A stretch of DNA of 64,000 nt, taken from NCBI GenBank assembly GCA_029215795.1, contig JARDYH010000003.1:262727562-262791561 (forward strand), written 5' to 3'. Of this stretch, positions 11,284 through 21,989 are shown piece by piece. This DNA is from Anniella stebbinsi (taxonomy: Eukaryota > Chordata > Lepidosauria > Squamata > Anniellidae). Numbering within the stretch: the stretch's first letter is position 1; every line of letters starts with the position of its first letter. Below the pieces are notes generated by a model. That model saw only the letters and a list, made by a program, of their open reading frames with translations. It searched no databases and had not been told where the DNA came from. Made by a program: the position numbers and the translations under genes.

Positions 11284-11711
11284 GGGATGGATAAACTTGC
11301 CAATTGTAGTTTCTTTCTGTTTCGCATTTTTCCAATCTTAAGATCAGTTTGGGTTAAACTTTCAGAATTTCTCCTGTCTTAAGTTCAATTTGTCCCAACA
11401 CTTTGATATATAGATATATATATATATATATAATTCATAAGCATCTTTGTGCAAATTTCTCCTAATAATTGCATTTTGCCTAATATACACAATTGTTTGC
11501 AAGCAGGTTTACTAAAATAATGCATATCTGAACATTATTTTCTCTAGGATACTCATTTCTGTATGTGCGTTCTGATTGGAGAATTGCAAAATTTGGAAAA
11601 TTGCAAATTCTGAAGGGTAGCAAAGTATGGTCTGCATAGTGGTTCCAAAGTGCAAAATTAGGTACGTTTGCATTAAAATATGAACGGAACAAATTTCTCC
11701 CCCAACCCTAG
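11284..11711. repeat. candidate TAGGGATG-ended repeat
   Basis: It begins 'tagggatggataaacttgcc' and closes with 'ccccaaccctagc'. The inside is AT-rich with repeated 'gcaaaatttgg/ttgcaaattc'. A similar start/stop pair bounds 17,840-18,187. An (AT)n run lies at about 11,409-11,433. No clear target duplication was found. Confidence 0.4.
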
Positions 11712-12441
11712 CTAGAAGTCAGTGGACCAATTATCTGTCTGTAGTTCGACAGTTCCCAGTAGGCATTTTCCCTACCTAGAACTTTTGTGATTTTGTATTT
11801 CACCCAAACATGGCTTTGAATATTTATGGCCTTGATCTAAAGCCGATTAACTTCCAGCAAACTAATGCCACTTGACTACCGAGGACATTGGCTTAGGTCC
11901 TAGAGGCATATATGACCTCCAATGTGCATGAGAACTACTGCTTTGATCAAGCAAGCAAAGGCTTAGCGAATTCCAACAGGTGAAAACTGAAGCAAAACAA
12001 AATCTAGACCAGTTGGAAGCACATTCTTCACAGTGGAAGTCACTGAACCTTGAAACAATCCATCAATGGTCATGGCAGCTCGTCCATCATGTGAAGTTTT
12101 TAAAGACAAAATTAATTCTGTTCATAACCATGTCACTGGTCCAATAGTACTGCCCAAATGATCTGTCACCAGACAAGATGGTAACAGTGGTTCTGGGAGG
12201 GGAGGTTTAATCTTCATTACCAACCTCATATAGCCTCCTACACATCACTTACTATTCCACCATAGCAGGTAAGTTAATCAGTTCATAGGCTTCATAATAG
12301 CACCATTTTTCAGGAGAGTACATGATTTAGGCACTGTAACTTCCTTGTTTACAGCTACCTGGGACAGAGCTTTTTCCACCTGGAATATATGGATCCCCAG
12401 TAGTTGGCAATCTCATCAGTCATGGACACAAGGAACACTAT

Positions 12442-12948
12442 GGCAGGATCTACACTACCGCTTTTTAGGTTAAATGTGGAATTTAATTGTGAAAGCGAAA
12501 GAAGGCATGATTTACTCTTATGTATTTGCGGTATTCTACAGTGCCACCTAGAGGTTATGTAGCAGAAAAGCAGGAAACACTCTTCATGTAGTGCTCAGAT
12601 CTCAATTCTGTGACAAAACCAAAAGCAGATACAGCAAAGTGGAGAAAAGCTCAATACTCTAATGTCTACGCATTTCCCTTGCAGTAGAATGGATGCACCT
12701 CTGTATTGGATGTGATTAATGGTATATTCCTCCACTGCAACTGATGCAGTAGTGGTGCTAATCTTGTACTGCACACTCAACCTTCAGGGGCAATTGACAC
12801 ACGCACACACATCACTTGACTCCTCATCTCTATATACCTTGCAGCTAAATGTATAAACCAAGGCAGAATCTACACTACTATTTTATAATGGTTTGTAATG
12901 GTATTGCCCTTTTCAAAGTTTTATATCCTGCTTGGTGTAGATCTGGCC
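12442..12948 (+). mobile_element. TIR element, about 507 bp, GGCAGGATCTACAC ends
   Basis: The left end ggcaggatctacactaccgc and the right end 'gcttggtgtagatctggcc' are imperfect inverted repeats of about 16 bp. The interior includes 'gtgccacctagaggttatg', a core like those of the 15.2, 26.4 and 60.4 kb elements. The 8-bp flanks aacactat and atgttcag do not match. There is no transposase frame, so it is non-autonomous. Its 3' two thirds are repeated inverted at 10,662-11,003. Confidence 0.7.
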
Positions 12949-12966
12949 CATGTTCAGAGGCAGTTT

Positions 12967-12980
12967 TCCCCCCCCCCCCT
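12967..12980. repeat. poly-C tract
   Basis: A run of about 13 C after 'cagtttt', just beyond the 12.44 kb element. Confidence 0.8.
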
Positions 12981-13158
12981 AAAAAGCTATTCAGCGGCCA
13001 TCACTGACTGCTGTTTTAAGCCTGTCTCTGGCCTTGTTAACTTGCCTCTCCTGATTGGCTCAACTGAAAATAAATCAGAATCTGTGAGCATTAGAGCTTC
13101 CCATGTGCCCGGTGGAAGGCAACAACAATAAAAAGTACAATCAATTATGTGGTTAAAT

Positions 13159-13160
<2 letters not shown>

Positions 13161-13202
<42 letters not shown>

Positions 13203-13220
13203 TATATATATATACACACT
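13161..13220. repeat. (AT)n microsatellite
   Basis: An almost pure AT dinucleotide run of about 38 bases, a GC interruption, then a second short (AT)n run ending in 'tatacacac'. Confidence 0.95.
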
Positions 13221-13331
13221 TTGGTGTTGAATCAGACCATCTAGTTTAGCAGTCTGTTTCCATCAGTTGGCCAACCAAGTGATTTTGGAAGATTACAAGC
13301 AAGACATGAAGATCACAAATATCCCCTGTTT

Positions 13332-13591
13332 TAGGCTGACCATATGAAAAGGAGGACAGGGTTCATGTAACCTCAACAGTTGTAGAGAAAAGGGAATTTC
13401 AGCCAGTACCATTTGTATGCAACTTTTATATATGGTCACTCTAGTATAATGCCTGCAACTTTAACTGTTGTGATGAAGAGGTAATTTCACCAGGAACTAA
13501 TTGCATACAAATGACACTGGCTGAACTTCCCTTTTCTCTACAACTGTTAAAGTTACATGAGCCCTGTCCTCCTTTTCATAGGGTCAGCCTA
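13332..13591. mobile_element. hAT-type inverted-dimer MITE, copy D, internally deleted
   Basis: Ends are TAGGCTGACCATATGAAAAG and its inverse. Flanks ccctgttt (13324-13331) and ccttgttt (13592-13599) match at 7 of 8. It is about 60 bp shorter than a full copy: in the left half the sequence jumps from 'tttgtatgcaa' to 'cttttatatatggtcactc', losing much of the inner left arm. Confidence 0.88.
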
Positions 13592-13631
13592 CCTTGTTTG
13601 TCACTGGCAGACAACACAACAAGGGCAGGGA

Positions 13632-13777
13632 CCTGTAGCTCAGTGAAAGGGGACCTGCTTTGCATGCAGAAGGTCCCAGGTTCGATCCCCGACATCTCCA
13701 GGCAGGGTTGGGGGGGGGGGGGAAACCTTGCCTGGAACCCTGGAGAGCCACTTCCACCTGTTGACAATACTGGTCTA
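13632..13777 (+). mobile_element. tRNA-headed SINE (type 2)
   Basis: The head has an A-box-like TAGCTCAGTGAAAGG and a perfect B box GGTTCGATCCC (13,680-13,690), as in tRNA promoters. The body 'catctccaggcagggttgg' and 'gacaatactggtct' recur inverted at 20.43-20.60 kb and in pieces at 39.8 kb. It is not a functional tRNA gene, because the cloverleaf stems do not close and it continues into a SINE body. A G tract of about 12 interrupts it at 13,710-13,721. Confidence 0.82.
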
Positions 13778-14144
13778 TCGTAGAATCATAGGAGAGTTCT
13801 ATAATATGCATAGAAATATGATCCATATCACCATAGTGGGGAAGACTCTGAACAGATGACCTGTGTGTCCTGCTCAGTCTGCTGTCCGCATACTTAGTGT
13901 GGATGGACAAATTCAAGGCCCATCGCTTCTTTCTCATAGTTCTTTATCTTTATACCAGACTTGGACTGGACAACCCTTCAAATAGAAGAGAGCTGTCCTC
14001 TGTAAATCAGGACACGTGGCCACTTCACTCTACATAATGGTAGGGCCGGCTCTAGGATATTGGAAAGGATGAAGGACGTTGGGGACATGATGTAATGGCT
14101 TGTTTATGATATACTAATGCTGCAATCCTAGACCCACTCTTGTT

Positions 14145-14362
14145 CTTACATTTATATCCACCTTTTTTCCTCTTGAAAGGACCTTAAGGCAGTTTACATG
14201 GCCCTTCCACCTGTTTTATCCTCACAACAACCCTGTGAGGTAGATTAGGCTGAGAGTCAGTGACTGGCCCAAAGTCACCCAGTGAGCTTCATAGCCAAGT
14301 GGGGACTAGAACCCGGATCTCCTGAGTCCAAGTCCAACACTCTAGCCACTACACCACACTGC
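14145..14362 (-). mobile_element. Sauria-like tRNA-derived SINE
   Basis: On the minus strand it reads 'gtagtggctagagtgttgg' (A-box region), then a B-box-like GGTTCTAGTCC, then 'cactgggtgactttgggcc', 'cctcacagggttgttgtgag', and a 3' end like 'ggatataaatgtaa'. This order is that of squamate Sauria-type SINEs. It shares the body with the copies at 24.77, 50.65 and 51.12 kb. Confidence 0.85.
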
Positions 14363-15089
14363 ATCTATTGAGTTCAGTGGGATTACAGGATTGCACTTTA
14401 GTTACAGGATTGCACTGTAACTAAAGTATCCAACACATTTCTCCAAAAATGGAATTCATCACAAAACTTTAGGTCTTGCGAAGAGGGAAATTGGGGTGCA
14501 GACCTAGCAGAAATCCACACTTATCAGCTGTAACCCAAGCTGCATCCAGAAATCCCAGAACATCCTTAGTTTTGAGATGTCCCCCAATATATTGGCTGAA
14601 AATTGGGGAATCAATGCCACAAGGCCTCCTCATTCTGATAGGGAGAGAGACTGGTAGTTGCATCCAACATGGGGTTAATATTTCATGTTGAAGTTCAGAC
14701 ATTCTTCTGGCCCACTAGACTATTTAAACTGTTGTACACCGCTTTGGAGGCCTTTAGGGAACATGTGGCCTAGAAATAAACCCAAATTAACTTATGTGTG
14801 TGCCCTAACACATACCTTGACTGTCACTAGTCTAAAATGAATGAGTCCACTTGTTCTTCTGGGTAATTTATTGCCTTCAGTGGAACTATACCAGTGGTTA
14901 CAATGCCTCATTAGCCCTATGCAGGCATTTGCCTGCTAGTGTGTAGGGCTAAAGTGTGTAAGGGGTGTAGGTTCACACGTAAGCCTTGTCCCCAGTGTCC
15001 CGTGCACCCGTTTACCCAGTTAAACTTTCACACATTGAGCACAAATGTCTGAAGAGGACCCAGTAAGCACATTCTGCTGGGTTCACTGG

Positions 15090-15165
15090 AGGCTGATGGC
15101 TCTGATGTCAGTGGGGCAATGAACCTAATTTGGGTCTCAGTCAGAACCGGAGGATTTTCAGACAG
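15090..15165. repeat. fragment of the 7.86 kb palindromic MITE
   Basis: The text 'aggctgatggctctgatgtc' followed by 'gtctcagtcagaac' matches the left end of the element at 7,861. The right half is missing. Confidence 0.6.
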
Positions 15166-15199
15166 GTGGGAATCATTGCTCCGCTTCCTGGTTCTCTTC

Positions 15200-15525
15200 C
15201 GTAATTGGGATGAGCAGAATCACACCGGGAAGAAAGGGGAAGAAAGCAGCGACCACTTGGCCCATTCAGTTTAGTGGGACAGCGCCCTCTAGTAGGCATT
15301 TTATATCACAACTTCTCCTGCACATGGCAGGGAATAGCACAAATATCGCTATAGCTCAGAAACGTTGGGTTTTTGGGGTCTTATTTTGTGACGGAAAAAA
15401 GAGCAGAAGGAGTGGGAGATGCACAGGGGGATCACTGCGTCACCAAAATGACTCATGAACATCCATGAGTGGCCAGTCATGAGCATGCTATAAATGCTCA
15501 TCTGAAGAAGCTATCAATCAGAATT
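15200..15525 (+). repeat. TIR-type repeat with CCCTCTAGTAGG core
   Basis: It contains 'agcgccctctagtaggc' and ends with 'gagtggccagtcatgagcatg' and 'ctataaatgctcatctg'. The same order is seen in the clearer element at 60,294-60,645 (gcaccatctagtgg, then gagtggccaatcatgagcatg). The ends here are eroded. Confidence 0.6.
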
Positions 15526-15721
15526 CTAAAGTTTTCCAAGTTGCATGCTAGCTGGGTTCCCTCGATTAGAAATCCTGACAAGAGTCCTTTAGGCCTTCAT
15601 ATTTAACACGCACGGGGACATTGAGGGCGGGCTTACATGCACACCCCCGTCCCCCTCCACACTTTAGCCTTGCACGCAAGCAAGTGAACACCTGCAGAGG
15701 GTTATTATTGGCTTAGCATGT

Positions 15722-15757
<36 letters not shown>
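15722..15757. repeat. (AT)n microsatellite
   Basis: A pure AT dinucleotide run of about 35 bases after 'catgttg'. Confidence 0.95.
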
Positions 15758-15966
15758 CCAAGTTATTATTCAGCCTCTTCATATCCTCCAGTGGCTATAT
15801 GCCCTGTTGTTTTTAAATTTGCAACTGAAAGTATTTGATAAGGGGAAAGGGGGGGAACAGGAAAGGATCTTATAAATAAACAGAAGATGCATAACAGGGT
15901 GGATCCCCAGCCTGCTGGAAATGGAAAGTACTGAGTTATATTTAAATTCTGTGGTTTTTTTCCCTC

Positions 15967-15968
15967 AA

Positions 15969-16002
<34 letters not shown>
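15967..16002. repeat. (GA)n microsatellite
   Basis: A run of GA units with a single AAA interruption, preceded by a short T tract. Confidence 0.93.
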
Positions 16003-16233
16003 GTGTCAATGTTCACTGCATTTGAGAATTCCATTTGGACAAAGAGCTCAGTCAGAACCAAACAAAAGAATCATGCTCTGTACTTGAACCCCTTCAGCTC
16101 CAATGAGAAAACAACATATCTTCCCTTTCAAAGATACACGATCAGACCCTTCTCCCCTCACCTCTCCCAGCCATACACCAGAGTAACTACTAATAGATCA
16201 GATAAACTCCCGGCCAGGTATGTTATAAAGATT

Positions 16234-16356
16234 GGGTTGGATCCAGATACTTAAAGCAGACCCATTGAAATCAATGAGCCCAATTAGTCATGGCTTGCTT
16301 AACCCCAACTGATTTTAATGGATCAACTCTAAGTATGACTAAATCTGGACCAACCC
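16234..16356. mobile_element. palindromic MITE, GGGTTGGATCCAGA family
   Basis: The left end gggttggatccagata and the right end 'aaatctggaccaaccc' are inverted copies. ATT lies on both flanks (16231-16233 and 16357-16359), a possible 3-bp duplication. A second member is at 20,807-20,920. Confidence 0.7.
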
Positions 16357-16504
16357 ATTGTTTAAGTTGAGATTTAAAAACAAACAACTTGTTGAAATCA
16401 GCTTTTTCGATAATCATCCAAGTTGTTAAAACGTGATTATGTCATTGGCAGAAATAGTCAACTTCATATAGGATGATATGAAGTCCGACATGTAAGAAAA
16501 CCAA

Positions 16505-16682
16505 ATCACATGAGGTACTGGTTCCCCTCTATTCGGCTCTCATTAGGCCTCATCTTGAGTACTGCGTCCAGTTCTGGGCACGGAATAGCGGGCTCAAGTT
16601 ACAGGACGCCAGATTCCAGCTGGACATCAGGAAAAATAGTAGAGTTGGAAGGGTCCTATAAGGCCATCGAGTCCAACCCCGT
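16505..16682 (+). mobile_element. rearranged CR1 LINE fragment
   Basis: The first part (cggctctcattaggcctcat to gcgtccagttctgggcac, then 'gctggacatcagg') is plus-strand CR1. It is followed directly by 'agagttggaagggtcctata', which is the CR1 3' end in the opposite orientation. The copy is therefore internally deleted and inverted, or two copies are joined. Confidence 0.75.
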
Positions 16683-17304
16683 TAACCAGATATGAAAGAG
16701 GGCAGTGTGCCGCCACAGCCTTAACCACTAGGCCTAGACGCGCACACCTCTCTCAGGCGAAGCGCCACCACTTAAAGACCTGAGGGAAAAGGGTAAAAGA
16801 AACACAACCTTTCCCTTAGAGCTGAAGGAAAAGGTAAGGGTTTTTTTAAAAAGTTTCTCCTTTGAATATACTGGGCTAAAGGTTTAATGTAATTTGTGTA
16901 TTTATGAACCAATGGAGCAGGTGACAAAGCCAAGCTGGCGCGTGTTTTATGGTAGCAAAATAAAGAACATGTTTATTGTCGTTTACAGTTCTTAGTTTCT
17001 TCAAATTCAATTTAAATACTGCCTATTCTTAATCATTCTAGTAATAACAATCTTAATACTAATCCTTAATACTAATACTAATCCTAAATCCCTACAATCT
17101 TATGTCCATTCCTTTCTCACATGCTCCTCTCACACTACCTCTTTCCCTACTCCTCCCACACACACTAACTCTAACCCCCCCACCCCCCCACACACTCCCT
17201 TTTCCAGCATCACTAGCCAAACCCCCTCAGTCCAACTTTCCCAACTCTCTAAACATACTCTGGCAGACATACCTAAAGGAACAGAAATGTGGGGTAACGC
17301 CACA

Positions 17305-17453
17305 GGCAGGGCTCCTGCAACTTTAACTGTTGTGATGAAGAGGGAATTTCACCAGGTGTTGCATGCCTACAAATGACACCTATTGAAATTCCCTTTTCTA
17401 CACAACTGTGAAAGATACAAGAGCCCTGTCCTCCTTTCCATATGGTCATCCTA
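17305..17453. mobile_element. hAT-type MITE, right half only
   Basis: It starts inside the family centre (gcagggctcctgcaacttt) and runs through 'gaagagggaatttcaccagg' to the terminal 'ccatatggtcatccta'. The left half is absent. The arm carries 'gttgcatgcc', so it belongs to the second arm subfamily. No matching duplication is visible, consistent with a broken older copy. Confidence 0.82.
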
Positions 17454-17839
17454 TATATTTTACTTATTTATAATTTGTTTGTGAACAGGGTCTTCCATTT
17501 AAGTAACTACCAAAGGTCTACTTCCCCTTCCCACTTGTCCTTTGGTGCTTCCTATGCAAACAGAGTGGAAATTCAAGAGAAATATGCTGTAGCAGAGCTT
17601 TCAGAAGTGATCTTCTTCTCACTTCGATCATTGCAGAATATGAAAAGAGTGGACAATGCTGAGCATGAGACAAGGCCTACTTATTTACATCTGTCCGAAG
17701 GAAGAACCAAACTTGTCAGTCATGTTTTCTGGCTGTCAGAAATCATAGCATCTCAATGGATTTCTGAAATGGGGATTTCTTAAGATTATCTGGACTTGAT
17801 TCAGTTATCAGAACAACTATTTGTAAGCAGAGGAAATAG

Positions 17840-18187
17840 TAGGGATGTGTGAAGCAGCAAAACCTGAGCTTGTTGAAATTCTCTGAATTCCACCTTGAAG
17901 CTCATTCTAACTTGTGTCTATATCACATTGGCATTTTTGGATTTTTTTTAATGAAAAAGTGTTTTTTTTCCCAGATGTACACATTGTGTACATGTTTCAA
18001 ATGTACACATGCTGTTGGACTCTTGTTTTTTGGTCCACAACTCACATCACAAGCTTGGAAATGGACAGACACTGACCGCAGACTACATTTGAGTCTACAT
18101 TCAGGTCATTGGATAAATTCCACATCCACATTCATTGGATAAATTCTGGTCAAAAAGAAACTGAAATGAATTCTTCATACATCCCTA
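17840..18187. repeat. candidate TAGGGATG-ended repeat
   Basis: It begins tagggatgtgtgaagc and closes 'cttcatacatcccta', giving inverted ends of about 10-14 bp. The interior repeats 'tgtacaca' motifs. The flanks ggaaatag and gaaagtca are only weakly alike. It may be related to the block at 44.47-44.97 kb. Confidence 0.5.
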
Positions 18188-18404
18188 GAAAGTCACTCAG
18201 GGTATATTGCGGGAATGTATTTGACTGGTATGCTGCTAAAATTCATTAAAATGAATGCAACTGCTGCATACTTTTAAAAAAAAAAGTTGGTTGGGGTGGG
18301 GGCGGGAGTATATGCCACCATATGTTGTTACTATTGCTGTTTGCATGCCATCCAGTAAAATGCTGTATGTACCACACCCCCAATTAAATCAGTGGAACAG
18401 CTAG

Positions 18405-18724
18405 TAGGCTGACCATATGAAAAGGAGGACAGGGCTCCTGTAACTTTAACAGTTGCAGGGAAAAGGGAATTTCAGCCAGTGTCATTTGTATGCAATTACT
18501 TCCTGGTGGAATTCCCTCTTCATCACAACAGTTAAAGTTGCAGGCACTATACTAGAGTGACCATATACAAAAGGAGACAGGGCCCCTGCAACTTTAACTG
18601 TTGTGATGAAGAGGGAATTTCACCAGGAACTAATTGCATACAAATGACACTGGCTGAAATTCCCTTTTCTCTACAACTGTGAAAGTTACATGAGCCCTGT
18701 CCTCCTTTTCACATGGTCAGCCTA
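18405..18724. mobile_element. hAT-type inverted-dimer MITE, copy E
   Basis: Ends are TAGGCTGACCATATGAAAAG and its inverse. An exact duplication acagctag flanks it (18397-18404 and 18725-18732). Its centre (ggcactatactagagtgacc) is in the opposite orientation to copies A and B, meaning it was inserted the other way round. It has the first arm subfamily (caattacttcctgg). Confidence 0.93.
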
Positions 18725-18781
18725 ACAGCTAGGATTGCCAATTGCCCAAGGGAAAAAAGGAGAGGAAAGGATAAAAATGCA

Positions 18782-18830
18782 GGGCGGAAGGAAGGGTGGA
18801 AGGAAGGGCGGAAGGAAGGGCGGAAGGGCC
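18782..18830. repeat. GGAAGGGC minisatellite-like run
   Basis: There are several tandem units of about 12 bp built from GGAAGGAAGGGC/T. The open frame across it, with KEGRKEGRK-type repeats, is simple sequence and not a protein gene. Confidence 0.85.
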
Positions 18831-19414
18831 AGCCTGGAAGTCAGCAGCTGAAGAAATTCATGGTGTGGCAAACTGATAATTTCTCTCCTGTTACTCTGAA
18901 CAACTGGCATCTTTGGGCATTTGCCAGAGCCCCGTCATCCCGGCAGTACTCACCACTAATGCCTGCCTAGGCTCTCTTTTAATCCCCCCTTCTTGCCCAG
19001 TGCTCTATGCAGCACCCAGTGGCTGAGTCCACCTTGCCATTTTAATTACCCACTGCATCCTGGTCATAGCATTGCTCTGGGGTTATTGTGGGCAACCCCA
19101 GCCATTGGGTGCTGCTATTGCTGGTGCTGCTTCCACTGGCCACAGCTACTGCTAGGTAAACCCACCAGGCACCAGAACAGAGGAGAAGGCCCACCAGAAT
19201 GCACATTGCCCAGGTCCCTGTCAAGCCTACAGACAGCCCTGCATGTGATGATCTTCACCCGATCCCTTCTGCAGCCTTCACATCCCTTACTGTATCCAGC
19301 ACAAACACCTTTCCTTTCCTTTCCGAGCTACCCGAGCCGTGTCTCACACTATCAACCCTTGTTGTCTCATTGCATCCCTGTCCCTGACTTCCCCCTTGCT
19401 CACAGCCATTGATA

Positions 19415-19925
19415 CCTTTGTCGTCCATGAGCTTGTTTAACCTTCCTTTAAAACTGTCCAAGTAGGTGGCCATGATCACCACATCTTGTGGTCGTAAATT
19501 CCATAGTTTTACTATGCGCTGTGTGAAGAAGTACTTCTTTTTATCTGCCCTGAATCTCCCATCAATCAGCTTCATAGGATGACCCCAGGTTTGTTTGTTT
19601 GTTTATTTATTTACTAGAGTTATATACCGCCCAATAGCCAAAGCTATTCTGAGGGAGAAAAATGTATTCCTATTCACTTTCTCCACCTCATGCATAATGT
19701 TGTACACCTCTATCATGTCTCCCCTTAGACTCCTTCTTTCCAAGCTAAACAATCCCAGCTGTTGTATCCTTCCCGCATAAAGGAGATGCTCCAGCCCCTT
19801 GATCATTTTAGTTGCCCTTTTCTGCACTTTTTCCGGTTCTCCAATACCCTTTTTGAGGTGCGGCAAGAGAACTGTACACAGTTCTAGGGTCGCACCACAT
19901 AGTTCTATGGTCACACTGTTGATTT
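19415..19925 (-). mobile_element. CR1-like LINE, ORF2 3' region
   Basis: On the minus strand one frame gives AGRIQQLGLFSLERRSLRGD (about 19,790-19,730), the well-known CR1 C-terminal region. The other gives KKYFFTQRIVKLWNLRPQDV further downstream (about 19,540-19,480). The two are separated by an insertion at about 19,585-19,648 that ends in 'tataccgcccaatagccaaagc', an L2-like 3' end. Frames are broken, so this is a dead fragment. Confidence 0.88.
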
Positions 19926-20424
19926 ATATCAAGCCATTATAATATTTGCAGTTATATTTTCTATTCCTTTCCTAATGATCCACAACATGGAATTTCCTTT
20001 TTTTCGCCAGCTGAGACGCCACCATCATATCTGTGTCTAGGGTCACAACGGAGCCCATGAGCACCCCGTGTTGAGCAAAACATTTTGGAATATTTGACTC
20101 AGCAAGTAAAAGGAACCATTTCAGTTTAAATTGTTGCAATTCCACAGTGGCTCCCTTTGAATCCCAAACTGGTTCAATGCCACATCCTCCACCTCTGCTG
20201 ACAGCGGCTCTGTTCCAATAACAGCTGCAAGATAGGTAGAAATGAAAGAGGTGCATCTTCTCCAAGCAATGAGAAAATATTTGCCTGATGTGTTTCTGCC
20301 TGTCATCAAGACACAGCTCTGTCAGAAAAAAATGGGCAACCACGCTCTGCTACAATCTTCAAGGCCTCGATTGATCTGAAACTCTTCCAAGACCAGGAGA
20401 ATCCATGGCCATGTTGCACCTCAA

Positions 20425-20600
20425 ACATAAGGACATAGGAAGCTGCCTTATACTGAGTCAGATCATGAGTCCATCTAGCCCAGTATTGTCCAACACTGAC
20501 TGGCAGCAGCTCTCCAGGGTTTTAGGAAGGATTTTTTTTCCAGCTCTACCTGGAGATGCTGCAGGTGGAACTCCTGGCAGTCACGTCTATCTGAGCTGAC
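20425..20600 (-). mobile_element. tRNA-headed SINE (type 2), 3' body
   Basis: On the plus strand it reads 'aaggacataggaagctgcct', 'tatactgagtcagat', 'ccatctagcccagtattgtc' and 'cagctctccagggtttt', which is the reverse complement of the SINE body seen at 13.63 and 39.8 kb. The tRNA-like head is mostly lost. Confidence 0.78.
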
Positions 20601-20806
20601 ATTTGGAACGACGGATCCAGGAGCACCCCCAAGCAGCACACACAGCTTTTCAGGGGGAATGTAACCCCATCCAGAACTGGTTAACACACCTCCAACCCCA
20701 GGTTGGGGCCTCTGACAGTAAGCACCTCCATCTTGTCTGGATTCAGCTTCAGTTTGTTTTTCCTCATCCAGCCCATTACCGCCTCCAGGCATTCATTCTA
20801 TTTATT

Positions 20807-20920
20807 GGTTTGGATCCAGACTTAGTCATACTTAGACCCATTTAAATCAAAGGGACTTCTATTAGTCCTAACTTAACTCCGATTGATCTGATGGGTCTGC
20901 TCTAAGTCCGGATCCAACCC
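20807..20920. mobile_element. palindromic MITE, GGGTTGGATCCAGA family
   Basis: The left end ggtttggatccagacttag and the right end 'ctaagtccggatccaaccc' are inverted copies. It matches the element at 16,234-16,356, including the inner 'acccatttaaatcaaaggga'-like middle. Confidence 0.7.
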
Positions 20921-21365
20921 TCAAAACTGACGTTGGCATATATTTATTGACAGATTAGATATGATATTAAATTTGTTAAGATATGTTTTTGAATAATGTT
21001 ATGAAATACTAAATTTTATTCATTTATTTTGTTGACTATGTGTTGCATTAATGTAATGTTGAGAATAAAATGTATTATATTAAAAGCATTTTTCAGACAT
21101 CACCTCCAGTTTATATTCTCAGGGGGATCTGGTTTACTTATGCAATATAAACCTTAGTTGCAGAGTGCTTCTAGATGGAAGGCTCCTAGCACTAACAATG
21201 AAAAGGAATTGTACGGCTATATTCTTTCTTAGGAGTTCATCAGACAAGTATTTTATCGCACCCACTTACAGGTTTTTGTGCGTCCTTTAGATGCTGCCGT
21301 CTGCCTCCCGCTCCTTCTTGCCTTTTTTCCGTCACAAAATGGACCCTTTTTAATCCGACTTTTTT

Positions 21366-21618
21366 AAAACCTTTTTTTATTGTGAATATCAACAAAACAG
21401 AATGGAAAATAAATCGTGAAAAAAAAACATTACATATATAGGAATATTGTCAATTTTCCATCAAGTGTACCATTCATTCTTTAAAAAGGGAGGGGAGAGT
21501 TATACATAGGTTTCCAGAAAAGCAGACCAAATATCCATGTATTTATCCACTCGCAAGCTGCGCCTATATAACACCCGTTCAAATGTTGTTATTAAGTCCT
21601 CAATCCATTGAATAATGG
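21366..21618 (-). mobile_element. short L1-like LINE insertion with target duplication
   Basis: On the minus strand it ends '...atattcacaataaaaaaagg' plus a short A tail. The same 14 bases aatccgactttttt flank it at 21,352-21,365 and 21,619-21,632. That is a typical target-primed retrotransposition duplication, much longer than a DNA-transposon duplication. The retained part is only about 250 bp, as expected of a strongly 5'-truncated LINE. L1 is an inference from the 3' end style. The well kept duplication makes it one of the younger events here. Confidence 0.72.
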
Positions 21619-21940
21619 AATCCGACTTTTTTTTAGGAAACGGAATATGCTGCCATTTCCTGCTGTGTGCAGGAAAAGAGGCACGATAAAAACGGCCCCT
21701 GAATTGGTCATGTGGTCTTTATTTACTTATTGTGGGACAGGAGCGGGGCGGAGGAGCAACGGTAGGGAACCGCAATTTTCCCCATCTGATGATGATCTTA
21801 ATGTATTTTCTGCATTAAGAAATTAAAAGCAAGAAGCAGTGGGAAAACACAGGAGGATTACAAGTTGAAGACAGCAATATCTGGACCTCTGAGAGTGATT
21901 CAGAGAAATGGCATCATAAAAACCTTGTCTTGAAGCATTC

Positions 21941-21989
21941 GTATACCGCTTTCATAGTGCTATATCCTGCTTGGTGTGGATCTGGCCCT
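21941..21989. repeat. end fragment of the GGCCAGATCTACAC MITE
   Basis: 'ataccgctttcatagtgcta' followed by 'tcctgcttggtgtggatctgg' matches the right end of the element at 9,005-9,198. Only one terminus remains. Confidence 0.75.

Noticed and set aside
13632..13705. Possible tRNA gene with a perfect B box
   Set aside because: The acceptor and anticodon stems do not close, and the sequence runs on into a SINE body present at other loci. It is a SINE head.
18713..18970. Frame with GRKEGWKEGRK repeats
   Set aside because: Translation of a GGAAGGGC minisatellite.
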